Positions 12,173 through 22,990 of a stretch of DNA of 64,000 bases are shown here, piece by piece. The notes beneath the pieces are model-generated. The model was given only the letters and a program-made list of their open reading frames with translations, was not told the DNA's origin and did not search any database. This DNA is from Macrostomum hystrix (Eukaryota; Platyhelminthes; Macrostomidae): NCBI GenBank assembly GCA_950097015.1, contig CATNEN010000032.1:496001-560000 (forward strand). The letters are read 5' to 3'. A program made the translations under genes and the position numbers. The stretch's first letter is position 1; each line of letters begins with the position of its first letter.

Positions 12173-12949
12173 ATGCTTAGGCCATTGTTTGTAGCCCGCA
12201 CGCTACCCCCGGCAGCTTTCCATCGATGCCGGCCCGTTGTTAATCATTCGACTGCGTTGCCAACGACAACAATCGGCTTTAGCCGTGCCTCCTCCGGCGA
12301 AGCAGCCGCCTGCCTGCTGCTTGGCGCTGCCGCCTGTTTGACCCCTCCTTGCGGAGTTGCTGCTCGACGCGATCTGACAATCTGGCTGGGCCATCTGTCC
12401 GGCGAGATCGTTTCCTTTGCCGACTGCATGTCGGCCCGCCGGCGTCACAATTTGTCGACCTACCAGGCCTGCCTGGCCACCTGCGAGCGGCATCGGGCCA
12501 GCCTGCAGAGCCAATTCTCCGATCGGCTGCGTTGGCATTTCGTTAAGCGATCGGCAGCAGTTTGCACTCTTGCCGGCCTAGTTGAACTGCTCATTCCGTC
12601 GACGCAATCAGCCATGCCGTTCGGCCTGGATCAGGCGTTGTTAGCCGTCTGCTGCGGAGCTATGACCTTCTGGTGCCTGCTGCGATTGGCTCTGCGGAGT
12701 CGCCTGTACGCTGCTCACCTGGTGTGTCCGTATCATCCCAGAGCGGCACTGGTGGCCGCTGTCGCATCATCGGCGCCCTTCTTTGCCGCCTCTGTTGCTA
12801 TTGGCGCCTCGTGTTTCGCGCCTACCGAATTGGCGCTGTTTGGCGCGGGCTTCCTGGCCGGTCAGACCGTTAAATCGGCCGTGCTGGACACCCAGTGGGC
12901 GAAACGGCGATGGCGACTGCCTGATTGGACGCAGTGTCGACAAATGTAG
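12173..12949 (+). CDS. putative multipass mitochondrial membrane protein, family not recognised
   Basis: Intact single-exon frame of 258 codons with strong GC-rich codon bias like the neighbouring genes. The N-terminus (MLRPLFVARTLPPAAFHRCR) is basic, without acidic residues for over 40 positions, and looks like a mitochondrial presequence. Hydrophobic segments lie at roughly residues 44-66, 124-142, 150-172 and 185-225 (probably two). There is a hydrophilic stretch with several Cys and Arg between the first and second. The length and TM count would be compatible with a TMEM126-type complex I assembly factor, but I cannot show this. It follows the OXA1L-like gene on the same strand. The start is the first ATG of the open frame. 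Confidence 0.75.
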   Translation: MLRPLFVARTLPPAAFHRCRPVVNHSTALPTTTIGFSRASSGEAAACLLLGAAACLTPPCGVAARRDLTIWLGHLSGEIVSFADCMSARRRHNLSTYQACLATCERHRASLQSQFSDRLRWHFVKRSAAVCTLAGLVELLIPSTQSAMPFGLDQALLAVCCGAMTFWCLLRLALRSRLYAAHLVCPYHPRAALVAAVASSAPFFAASVAIGASCFAPTELALFGAGFLAGQTVKSAVLDTQWAKRRWRLPDWTQCRQM

Positions 12950-12984
12950 TTTCCGTGTATTTTCGGACAAGTAGATACAAGAGG

Positions 12985-13200
12985 TTGTAGGGTTTGTACC
13001 CTTGTTGGTTAGACTGTCGGACTCGCGACTTCAAAGGTCGAAGGTTCCATTGCGACTCCACTGGAACAGTTTGTGTCCTTTAGCAAGACACTTAAGTTTG
13101 CTTGAGGTCACCCAGTTAAATGGGTTCCAGCATTTGCTGGTGTAATTGAAGGTTGTGACGCTTCTCCGGTCCGTGGACTGAACAGCCTTTAGATTTGTTT
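12985..13200 (+). mobile_element. tRNA-derived SINE, family B
   Basis: Begins with ttgttggttagactgtcgga (A-box-like) and aaggttccattgcgactcc (degenerate B box). It continues with tgtcctttagcaagacactt and ends ccggtccgtggactgaacag. The same order of blocks occurs at 17138-17350 and, inverted, at 18190-18415. The GCAAGACACTTAA block recalls the conserved central part of several animal SINE families (from memory). Confidence 0.7.
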
Positions 13201-13547
13201 TTCAATGGCATGGGGCCATTTCTTCGTCATCTAAAAGGTTGACTTTATACCTTTATCACGACGTTCAAAGTTGATAAAAATTTCTAATTTTACTAGTATA
13301 CAAAGTATAATTTTAGGCTTCCAGTCTAAATGACGGTCAGGGTCAGATGCTGCATTTTTTGTCACATAGTAGCATAGTCTCTCACCTGTTTTTTGTTTCT
13401 TTTATCGCCATATCGCATCTTCATTGCTCCGTTGTGTTCTACGAATATATCGTTAACATGACTTTGAGAGTTCTCTTGGTGAATGCTTTGCACTTTATTT
13501 TTCAAGTTTAGTATTTTCATCATCACATAGGGATCAGGATGACACTT

Positions 13548-14190
13548 TTCACTCTGCCCCTACTGAGATTCACTCTGCCCCTACTGACATTCACTCTGCC
13601 CCTACTGACATTCACTCTGCCCCTACTGACATTCAATCTGCCACTACTGACATTCACTCTGCCCCTACTGACATTCACTCTGCCCCTACTGACATTCAAT
13701 CTGCCACTACTGACATTCACTCTGCCCCTACTGACATTCAATCTGCCCCTACTGACATTCACTCTGCCCCTACTGACATTCACTCTGCCCCTACTGACAT
13801 TCACTCTGCCCCTACTGACATTCACTCTGCCCCTACTGACATTCAATCTGCCACTACTGACATTCACTCTGCCCCTACTGACATTCAATCTGCCACTACT
13901 GACATTCACTCTGCCCCTACTGACATTCACTCTGCCCCTACTGACATTCACTCTGCCCCTACTGACATTCAATCTGCCACTACTGACATTCACTCTGCCC
14001 CTACTGACATTCACTCTGCCCCTACTGACATTCACTCTGCCCCTACTGACATTCACTCTGCCCCTACTGACATTCAATCTGCCACTACTGACATTCACTC
14101 TGCCCCTACTGACATTCAATCTGCCCCTACTGACATTCACTCTGCCCCTACTGACATTCACTCTGCCCCTACTGACATTCACTCTGCCCC
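13548..14190. repeat. 21-bp minisatellite upstream of DPH3
   Basis: About 31 copies of cattcactctgcccctactg plus a, with a co-varying second type (cattcaatctgccactactga). Since 21 is a multiple of three and the unit is free of stops, both strands show long frames (a seven-residue LLTFTLP-type repeat on +, NVSRGRV-type on -). The strict unit repetition and the two synonymous-blind variants argue against coding. The array lies in the 1.4 kb between the 12173 gene and DPH3. Confidence 0.95.
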
Positions 14191-14394
14191 TAAATACCTC
14201 AAATCTGCCTCCCTACCTTCGGCCCCACCTTCGACTTAGTTAATCTTGCATAGCTGATGTATATGATTGCCTGATAGCTCATACCTACCGCTTTCAGCTC
14301 TAAGCAACCAGATTCATCAGGCTCGCGTAAAGCGCGCAGCGCCTATAAATTGAATTGATTTAAACTACTGTTTTAAAAGAAGGCCCAGCCAAGA

Positions 14395-14649
14395 ATGTCT
14401 ATTTATCACGACGAGATTGAAATCGAAGACATGGAATGGTGCCAGGATGAGGCCAAGTTCTATTATCCCTGTCCCTGCGGTGACAGATTCGAGATCAGCC
14501 TAGAGGAGCTAGAGGGCGGCGAGGACGTGGCCAAGTGCCCCTCCTGCTCCCTGATTATCCGCATCATCTTTGACGAGAAGGACCTGTTTAAGCTGACCTC
14601 GGGCGCCAGTCAGACCACCGTAGGCAGCGCTGTTACAGCATGCGCCTGA
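14395..14649 (+). CDS. DPH3: diphthamide biosynthesis protein 3 (CSL zinc finger)
   Basis: DPH3/KTI11 is a small iron/zinc protein that donates electrons to the DPH1-DPH2 enzyme in the first step of diphthamide synthesis on elongation factor 2 and also serves Elongator-dependent tRNA modification. The 84-residue protein has the family's usual length. It begins with the acidic block [19 protein letters not shown] and carries the CSL finger: [12 protein letters not shown] supplies the first CxC pair and [17 protein letters not shown] the CxxC pair plus the conserved tail. The frame is a single exon starting at the first ATG and ending TGA. The last 15 residues are not conserved in the family. 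Confidence 0.95.
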   Translation: MSIYHDEIEIEDMEWCQDEAKFYYPCPCGDRFEISLEELEGGEDVAKCPSCSLIIRIIFDEKDLFKLTSGASQTTVGSAVTACA

Positions 14650-14863
14650 ATTGAGTAAAACTATCCGAACTGAAAACTGTGGCACGACTCGATGGGAATT
14701 CGACACGGCAATGTGCTTGTAGCTGAATAACATTTGATTAAAACAACTATCGAACTCTCATCATCCAAAAATGTTTGTATTTGTTAAATTATCGGGTTTT
14801 TTGTTTCACAGCTTGTTTAAATTCTTTTAATATTATGCACATTAAGTTGAGGAATATTCATAA

Positions 14864-14869
14864 AATAAA
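14864..14869 (+). terminator. polyadenylation signal AATAAA for DPH3
   Basis: AATAAA 215 bp downstream of the DPH3 stop codon. Confidence 0.5.
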
Positions 14870-16677
14870 TTTTTATCCCTTTACTAGAGGGTGCGTTTGT
14901 CCTTAAATCGAGTCAGTGCCTAAATATTTATGGATTGTGTCTACTACTTTCCAGATCCTGTTTTAGTCATTTCGAGTTTAATATGCCATGTGCTATTGCC
15001 TATTAGCAAGATTCCACAATAGCAAAACTTAAACTACTATACTGGTACGAAGTAAGTAGTATAATGAAATTTCACTTGATGTCAACAAAGTACAATTAGT
15101 GTCCCTAAAGTTGCCGGTATTTCTAACGTTTAGCTGTGTTGGCTTGCTCAGTACTCACGTGTGTGGATACTTAATAATGTTAATTATTATTTTAATAATT
15201 TATGAGCAGATGAAAAACCGTGCCCAACTGCGTAAGTGTTGCGAGTTGACACTATTGTTTATAAAACTAGGTCGTATATAAAAATACGTCCTAGTTTTTT
15301 GTTCGTTATAGTAGTGTATAAAATTGTTTACAAAAATATTCGGCTCAAACAACTAAAACGAAAATGATCAATCGTTAATTTCCCGCCCCTCAACGAAGTC
15401 ACGAGACTTAGCGAGTACGTCATAAATTGAGTACAAAGTTCTAGGTAACAAGTGCCGCGCAATAGCTATATAATATTGTTAATTATTTAAAATTATTTAA
15501 CTCACCTTAAACTCACGGGTAGCATATAACATATCTGAAGAAAGTAAACTCAGTAAAAAACTGTTTATTGTATTTATTGAAATGTGAAAAAATAATTATA
15601 CTCTAGTATGATCTGTTTGTTGCGTGCGTAGGAGTTTATTTAGTCAGTAGAACTGTACAATGCGTGTGGATAACTCATTCATGATCTGGACCGATAAGAT
15701 ACTTACGAAAAGCCATTCTGAAAAACTAGACTCGACGTAAAAGTGTCTGTTTAGTAACTTTAGACACGTGACCTAATTATATTTGGGCATCCGAGGGAGC
15801 TTAAGTTTAAATAAACCGTTTTCTAATTTCTGAATATATGGACATGTTTTTAGTAATACAATGCTCAAAAATTACTATTGACTACTTGTGGCACGCAGTA
15901 CACTATACGATTATAAGTAAAACAACAAAACACTTGGTATTGAAGACTGCGAAAATTGATTTAACAAAATATATATACACCGAAAACAATGCAAGGTTTT
16001 TCATTCTCTGGATAACCGAATATTGTAACTCTACTCTGTTATTTACACAAAAAAGAAAAATATTACGATTGTGAAAATATATACAACTAACTAGTAAAAC
16101 AAAACCTGCTAAAATGTACTTCCGACTAATTAACACGAAAGAATTAAGAGCAAGACTGGGCTCGAAAGAGAAAAAACTGAACACATTGAAGAGACTGAAG
16201 TGTGTGTAAAAAAGCAAAAAATAAACATCTCTGCTCAATACTCATTAACATCCGGTAGGAAAAATAGAACTATGCCGTTAGATCACGTCAACTTTTTGTT
16301 TGCATACTAGAACTTCAAGTCTGTTCTTGTTTAGAAATTTTTAAATTAGCTACATAATATGTGTCTACTCTAACGTTCAGATATTCTAAAACATTTGAGT
16401 TCAATAGTTGCAATATCAGAATCTTCTAATTCCATGCAATGGGATTTTGATGCTATAGAGTCACAGGAATGGGATTTTTATAGAATTAGAAAGATAAATA
16501 GGAATTTTAATTCCATAGACACTCAGCAATGGGAATTTTATTTTACCATAATAACGTAGAAACGGAGATTTTCATCCCATAGAATCCGAGTGACTGAGTT
16601 TTAGATGGCCTATAAAGTGTGTTGAACAGTATATTGAATTACTCAGAGAAATGCTCAAAGTACTCTAATGGCCGTAC
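14870..16677. other. AT-rich convergent intergenic region
   Basis: Lies between the 3' ends of DPH3 (+) and ZFYVE1 (-). Frames of 78 (+) and 111 (-) codons overlap each other at 15838-16238; both are low-complexity F/I/L/Y/N/K translations of AT-rich DNA with no recognisable motif. Around 16440-16600 there are loosely repeated gggatttt/ccatag blocks. I see no convincing gene. Confidence 0.55.
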
Positions 16678-19600
16678 TCAGGCCTTCTGATAGCACTTGT
16701 TGCACACTCGAACATCAGTGTCCCAGCCGCGCGCAGGCACCGGCTGCCTCTTAGACGAGCAGGCGTCGCAGACGCCCAAGCCGCAGCGCCGGCAGTGGTG
16801 AATGCTGCGCCTGGAGTGAAACAGCTTCTCGCAGCCTGAGCAGTTAGTGATCTCCTCGTCTGGCTGCCAATAGGAGGGCCTGGCGAAGCCCTTGATAGCG
16901 CCGGCTGTGCTACTGTAGACGGAGCCGCAGGCGGAGGCCAGCAGCTCGCTGTACTGGCGCAGCCGGGTGTCGTTGGCGACGACGCTAGCCGGCGCCGAGC
17001 CGGAGGCCTTGAAGCAGGCCTCGCAAACCCGCACCTGTTGATGACAATTATTAAAAAGTAGCGATAGAATACACCAAAATAATTATTACAATTAAAACTA
17101 ACGCCTAAAGAAGTGGCCATGGAAAGCTAACAGTTATGAGGCTTGTAGTTTAGTGGCTAGTGTCAGAATCGAGACTTGAAGGTCAGGGGTTCGATTCGCG
17201 ACTTTACTGGAACAAGTTGTCTCCTTCAGCAAGACACTTAACTCTGCATCAGCTGGAGTAATTGAGGGTGGGTCCATGGACTGCCGTACGCAGCCTAGCA
17301 ATGGCTGTGACTGTGCTATCGTCTGCCCATCTGGCCCAATGCAATCAATCATTATTATACATTTATGAAAAATGAGACTCGTAATTAAAGACTAACAAAT
17401 ACTATTTTTGACCGTAACAAAAAAACCAAGTAACTGTAGAAGTAACGACTAGCGAACAAGTAACGTTCGAAGTAACGACAAAAAACAAGTAACGCTAAAA
17501 GTAACGACAAACAAACAAGTAACATTAGAAGTACGACTAAGAAACAAGTAACCTTAGAAGTAACGACAAAAAGCAATTAACGTTAAAAGTACCGAGTAAA
17601 AAAGTAACATTAGAAGTAACGACGAACAAATAAGTAACGTTAGAAGTAAAGACTAACAAACAAGTAACGCTAGAAGTAACGATCACCCAGTCGTGTTTTG
17701 AAAGTAAAGAAAAAGGCAAAAAATAACTTTGCGTAAAATAACCTTATCCGCGCCGTAGCCATTAACGTGAGCCTTGTAATCGCTGCACCGATGACAGAAT
17801 CCGTTGCCGCAGCTGCGGCAGTGATGCTTATCGGAGTCCGGCTGCTGAGCAAAGCTGATACCGCAGGCGTAACACTTGTCAATCTGGCTGTTTGGCACCC
17901 AGTTCGATGGCGCAATGCTGTCCGAGATGTATTCAGTTATTACCTGTAGTTTGAATGGGACAAAGGACACAATAGACCGGGTGGATAAAACAATAATTAC
18001 CATTTTAGTTAGTTTAGTTAACAACAAAATAATTTACTGTGGGCTTACAGCCAGAAAGCAGGCCATTCTGACCATTCCGCTCTCCCCCTTGAGCACACGC
18101 AAGCACATAGATACCGTACGCAGGCACAAGTTGGTACAGGTGTGGAATTCTGCTTTGACTTAATCATCGTCAGCATAATAATTATAATTGACTAGACCTG
18201 CCCCAATTTGGTCAGGTGTGCAGTCGATAGCACTGACGCAGCTATTGCGCGATGCATACGGCTGCGTACGCTTTTAGTCCAGTCCATGGACTGGAGGGAC
18301 GCCACACCCACTCTCAGTTACCCGAGCTGATGCTGGTACCCATTTAACAGCTGGGTGAACTGTAAGTCGTATGTCCGACGCGCTCTAACAATTGGGCTAC
18401 AACCCGCTTTAATCGTCAGACGGAGTACACTATTAATGTGCCTTGGGGGTTGGCCCTGATGAGCATGAATTGCTGATGCGAGAGTCACAACTTTACAACT
18501 CCGCCGCTTACCTGTGTAGGCAGAGCGGCACTGACGGAGCTGACAGCGAAGCCCACGCTGTCCAGGAGGCGCTGGGCGGCATTTAGCGAGCCCTGCGCCC
18601 CCGGCACAATATCAGCATCGTCCCAGACGTGGCGCACCTCGGAGCGCACCACCTTGGCCCGCTCCGGATCCTCGTTGCCGTACCAGTGCTGGCGGCTGCG
18701 GTGAATTACGCCGCAGTTCGGGCACTCGAGCACGTAGCCGGACCAGGCGTATCTGGCCAGGCCCAGCAGGCCGGACTCACCCCGGCCGCTGATCTATTCA
18801 GTTTAGAGACATGAGCTTGGTCATAATCAATCCACATGAGCTTGGTCATAATCAATCCACATGAGCTTGGTCATACTCAATCTACATGAGCTTGGTCATA
18901 ATCAATCCACATGAGCTTGGTCATAATCAATCCACATGAGCTTGGCCATACTCAATCCACATGAGCTTGGTCATACTCAATCTATATGAGCTTGGTCATA
19001 ATCAATCTACATGAGCTTGGTCATAATCAATCTATATGAGCTTGGTCATAATCAATCTACATGAGCTTGGTCATAATCAATCTATATGAGCTTGGTCATA
19101 ATCAATCTATATGAGCTTGGTCATAATCAATCTACATGAGCTTGGTCATAATCAATCTACATGAGCTTGGTCATAATCAATCTACATGAGCTTGGTCATA
19201 ATCAATCTACATGAGCTTGGTCATAATCAATCTATATGAGCTTGGTCATAATCAATCTATATGAGCTTGGTCATAATCAATCTACATGAGCTTGGTCATA
19301 ATCAATCTATATGAGCTTGGTCATAATCAATCTATATGAGCTTGGTCATAATCAATCTATATGAGCTTGGTCATAATCAATCTACATGAGCTTGGTCATA
19401 ATCAATCTAAATGATATTGGTCACAATCAATCTACTCGCCTGATAAGCCACATCGCTAAGCTTGCCCTGCATATAGCAGGCGTTGCACAGGTACACCTTA
19501 TTGTCGCGTTCCGCAACATAGCGACATTTCAGGTCCGGCAAAGCCTTGTGACCGCAGCCGCCAGCCGTTGGTCCGTGGTTCATGCTCAGCGTGCACCTGG

Positions 19601-22448
19601 CCTGACAACAGACGCACCTACTTGAGCAGGTAAAATACTCGTCCGGAAAGACGCTGCGCCTAATGTCGGAAATCTGACCCGAGAATTTCTCATTCAGGGC
19701 GCGCAGCATGTTGTAGATGACGCGAATCGGCCGGGCCGATCGAACGTCGTTAAATTTCAGTGCCCGATGCAGAGCCTTCCGCAGCGGCTCGAAGTTGGTC
19801 GGCTGGCCAGGTTGGCTTCGGGCGCCGATGTAGCGCAGCTCGGCGTACGACTGCCAGGGCGCCTGCAGGCGCTCGAAACGACTGCGCAAATCCTGCGAGG
19901 GAATTCACGGCTAATATAGCATTTCCTTCACAATAACTGCCTCAGGAATTCACGCTAATATAGCATTTCCTTCACAATAACTGCCTCAGGAATTCACGCT
20001 AATATAGCATTTCCTTCACAATAACTGCCTCAGGAATTCACGCTAATATAGCATTTCCTTCACAATAACTGCCTCAGGAATTCACGCTAATATAGCATTT
20101 CCTTCACAATAACTGCCTCAGGAATTCACGCTAATATAGCATTTCCTTCACAATAACTGCCTCAGGAATTCACGCTAATATAGCATTTCCTTCACAATAA
20201 CTACCTCAGGAATTCTCACAGAATGCATGCTCGATGGAAATCTCACTCTTGAGGATGGAAGCTCATTGGAAATCTCACTCTCTTGAGGATGGAAGCTCAT
20301 TGGAAATATCACTCTCTTGAGGATGGAAGCTCATTGGAAATATCACTCTCTTGAGGATGGAAGCTCATTGGAAATCTCACTCTCTTGAGGATGGAAGCTC
20401 ATTGGAAATCTCACTCTCTTGAGGATGGAAGCTCATTGGAAATCTCACTCTCTTGAGGATTGAAGCTCATTGGAAATCTCACTCTCTTGAGGATGGAAGC
20501 TCATTGGAAATCTCACTCTCTTGCGGATGGAAGCTGGTGGGAAATCTCACTCTCTCGAGGATGGAAGCTGGTTGGAAATATCACTCTCTTGAGGATGGAA
20601 GCTGGTGGGAAATCTCACTCTCTTGAGGATGAAAGCTCATTGGAAATCTCACTCTCTTGAGGATGAAAGCTCATTGGAAATATTACTCTCTTGAGGATGG
20701 AAGCTCATTGGAAATCTCACTCTCTTGAGGATGGAAGCTGGTGGGAAATCTCACTCTCTTGAGGATGGAAGCTGGTAGGAAATCTCACTCTCTTGAGGAT
20801 GGAAGCTGGTGGGAAATCTCACTCTCTTGAGGATGGAAGCTGGTAGGAAATCTCACTCTCTTGAGGATGGAAGCTGGTGGGAAATCTCACTCTCTCGAGG
20901 ATGGAAGCTCATTGAAAATCTCACTCTCTCGAGGATGGAAGCTCATTAAAAATCTCACTCTCTCGAGGATGGAAGCTCATTAAAAATCTCACTCTCTCAA
21001 AGAGTAAATGCTCAATGGAAATATTTCTCTCTTGAAAATGAAGCTTGACGGAAATCTCTTGCTTAGGATAAACTTATTTGACGTCTCACAACATTTCATA
21101 ATGCTTGAAGATGTATTCAAATTCTAATTTTAAGAACGGATGGATGGTTTCCAAATGAATATGGCCGAACCTGGTCGCCCCCAGCTAGGGTCTCAGTGTG
21201 ATGCGTCTCGTGAAACACAATAGCAACGGGGCCGAATCGGGACAGAGCGGCCAGGCCGGCGGCCTCCTCTTTGGGCACAGCCTTGGCCAATTCGTCTTTG
21301 AAATGGTCGGCATAGGAGCGACTGGCATCGCCAAGGAAGGCGAACATGTCATTCTGCAGCCGGTCAGCCTTGATGCGGTAGAGAATCACATCGCTGATGG
21401 CCAGGATCTGGGATAGGCGCGAAGTTTAGGTCGAGGATTATTGCGAATCAGAGGAAAACGCATATTGGGATAGAACAGTCAGGGTGTGAAGGCTTAAAAG
21501 ATTGATGACCAAATGGGAAAAATGAAAATACTGCCAGAGAACAAACTTTCTGAGAATATGCTCAAAGGATTTAAAGACTTAAGTCTGAAATTAAATAAGT
21601 GGATTCAAAGCTAATTGGGAAATGGGATCAGATTGTTAAAGGATAATTAGGAAATATGATCCGAGGATTGAAGGATAATTGGGAAATAGGATCCGAGGAC
21701 AGAAGGATAATTGGGAAATAGGATCAGAGGATAGAAGGATAATTGGGAAATGGGATCAGAGGATAGAAGGATTATTGGGAAATGGGATCAGAGGACAGAA
21801 GGATAATTGGGAAATAGGATCAGAGGATAGAAGGATAATTGGGAAATGGGATCAGAGGATAGAAGGATTATTGGGAATGGGATCAGAGGATGAAGGATAA
21901 TTTGGAAATGAGATCAGACGATTGAAGGATAATTTAGAAATGGGGTCAAAGGATTAAATAATATTCGGGAAATTGGGTCAAAGTATTGAATAATATTTGG
22001 GAAATGGGATCAGATAAATTGAAAAACAGGTAAGATGAACCTTGAGCAGTAATCGTGTGCGCTGGTTCTCATTGGACGTCTCTCCCTGAAGGCCTTCGGT
22101 ATCTAGCACCAGAGTGCGGGTCTGGTTGTCCAGAGCGGCCCAGACGCCAATTGTGCAGCTCTCCGGCTTAGCCGAGGTGGCAAATACAGGCCGGCCGTCG
22201 AAGAAGGCGTGATTCAACGTGTGCGATTTACCGTCGCCAGTCTTGCCAAAGATGGACAAGACCTTCACTGGCATATCCGGCCGGCAGTTCAGCTTCTGGC
22301 AGAGCTCCTCGGCTGAGCCGCACTGCAGCTCCTCGTCGCAGTTGATCAGCAGAGTACATTCAATGGCTGGATGCTCGGCAATGTCTTTGTCAACTTGCCG
22401 GGAATCCTCCAGACTGATGCTGTCCATGCCGCCATCCAAGTTATTCAT
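16678..22448 (-). CDS. ZFYVE1: zinc finger FYVE domain-containing protein 1 (DFCP1): NTPase plus two FYVE fingers
   Basis: ZFYVE1/DFCP1 binds PI3P on ER omegasomes and on Golgi and lipid-droplet membranes, and marks autophagosome formation sites. Six exons: 22448-22041, 21407-21171, 19892-19440, 18793-18512, 17943-17743 and 17034-16678, all introns in phase 0, giving 645 residues. Exon 1 carries a P-loop (GKTGDGKS) and DTEG in the N-terminal nucleotide-binding domain. Exon 3 holds FPDEYFTCSSRC and paired cysteines. Exon 4 holds YAWSGYVLECPNCG. Exons 5-6 encode FYVE 1 (NSQIDKCYACGIS, DKHHCRSCGNGFC, spanning the exon junction into VRVCEACF) and exon 6 encodes FYVE 2 (WQPDEEITNCSGC, RRSIHHCRRCGLGVC, VRVCNKCYQKA). 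The human protein is about 777 residues, so the N-terminal zinc-binding part is absent or on an unfound upstream exon. The donor of intron 3 is best read as GC rather than GT. Three introns are largely minisatellite. Confidence 0.93.
17138..17350 (+). mobile_element. tRNA-derived SINE, family B
   Basis: Inside ZFYVE1 intron 5, antisense to the gene. Head gtagtttagtggctagtgtc, near-consensus B box ggggttcgattcgcgac, central block ctccttcagcaagacactta and end ggtccatggactgccgtacg. Same block order as the copy at 12985. Confidence 0.75.
17396..17690. repeat. degenerate ~30-bp tandem repeat (ZFYVE1 intron 5)
   Basis: Roughly nine degenerate units built from aacaagtaacgttagaagta followed by acgacaaac-type sequence. 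Much more diverged than the other arrays, so probably older. It reaches about 50 bp from the exon ending at 17743. Confidence 0.75.
18190..18415 (-). mobile_element. tRNA-derived SINE, family B, inverted copy (5' part degenerate)
   Basis: In reverse orientation it reads a tRNA-like head (gttgtagcccaattgttaga), then acagttcacccagctgttaa, a ctggtaccagcatcagctc-type block and the end cctccagtccatggactgga. The + strand segment cctgccccaatttggtcagg at 18198 recurs (inverted, diverged) near 48930, linking that fragment to this family. Lies in ZFYVE1 intron 4. Confidence 0.6.
18811..19430. repeat. 25-bp minisatellite filling ZFYVE1 intron 3
   Basis: About 25 copies of atgagcttggtcataatcaa plus tccac/tctac/tctat. 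The intron is 18794-19439, so the array covers all but about 25 bp of it. The unit next to the donor (about 19410-19435) is the most diverged and begins within a few bases of the splice site. Confidence 0.95.
19899..20215. repeat. 44-bp tandem repeat (ZFYVE1 intron 2)
   Basis: Seven nearly identical 44-bp copies beginning ggaattcacgctaatatagc and ending aataactgcctca. The array starts within about 10 bp of the acceptor of exon 3 (exon edge 19892). Confidence 0.95.
20228..21010. repeat. 34-bp minisatellite (ZFYVE1 intron 2)
   Basis: About 23 copies of gaggatggaagctcattgga plus aatctcactctctt. A second type has ctggtggg in place of ctcattgg. It is adjacent to the 44-bp array in the same intron; the two share no unit similarity. 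Confidence 0.95.
21610..22015. repeat. 32-bp minisatellite (ZFYVE1 intron 1)
   Basis: About 13 copies of gaggatagaaggataattgg plus gaaatgggatca, decaying at both ends. It ends about 25 bp from the exon 1 donor (exon edge 22041). Confidence 0.9.
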
Positions 22449-22496
22449 GATGCTGAATTGAAAGCATTAAAGAAGAAGGTTTTGTCTACAGAAGCA

Positions 22497-22990
22497 CTTG
22501 GAAGCTGAACATCTGACAGAATGGCTTATTAGCCCTGAACATCTGACAGAATGGCTTATTAACCCTGAACATCTGACAGAATGGCTTATTAGCCCTGAAC
22601 ATCTGACATAATGGCATATTAGCCCTGAACATCTGACAGAATGGCTTATTAGCCCTGAACATCTGACAGAATGACTTATTAGACCTGAACATCTGACACA
22701 ATGACTTATTAGCCCTGAACATCTGACACAATAGCTTATTAGCCCTGAACATCTGACAGAATGACTTATTAGCCCTGAACATCTGACAGAATGACTTATT
22801 AGCCCTGAACATCTGACAGAATGGCTTATTAGCCCTGAACATCTGACAGAATGACTTATTAGACCTGAACATCTGACACATTGACTTATTAGCCCTGAAC
22901 ATCTGACACAATAGCTTATTGGCCCTGAACATCTGACAGAATGACTTATTAGCCCTGAACATCTGACAGAACGGCATATTTGCCCTGAAA
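22497..22990. repeat. 30-bp minisatellite upstream of ZFYVE1
   Basis: About 16 copies of agccctgaacatctgacaga plus atggcttatt, starting 50 bp upstream of the presumed ATG of ZFYVE1. The unit gives open minus-strand frames of 175-206 codons that I regard as non-coding. If ZFYVE1 has an upstream exon, this array is intronic. Confidence 0.95.

Noticed and set aside
13523-14243. Overlapping frames of 219 (-) and 234 (+) codons
   Set aside because: A 21-bp repeat with no stop in either strand; both frames cannot be genes and there is no non-repetitive coding part.
15838-16238. Overlapping AT-rich frames of 78 and 111 codons on opposite strands
   Set aside because: Composition is that of random AT-rich DNA and no splice context or motif supports either.
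18811-19430. CRISPR-like array
   Set aside because: Units are directly adjacent without variable spacers and the genome is eukaryotic.
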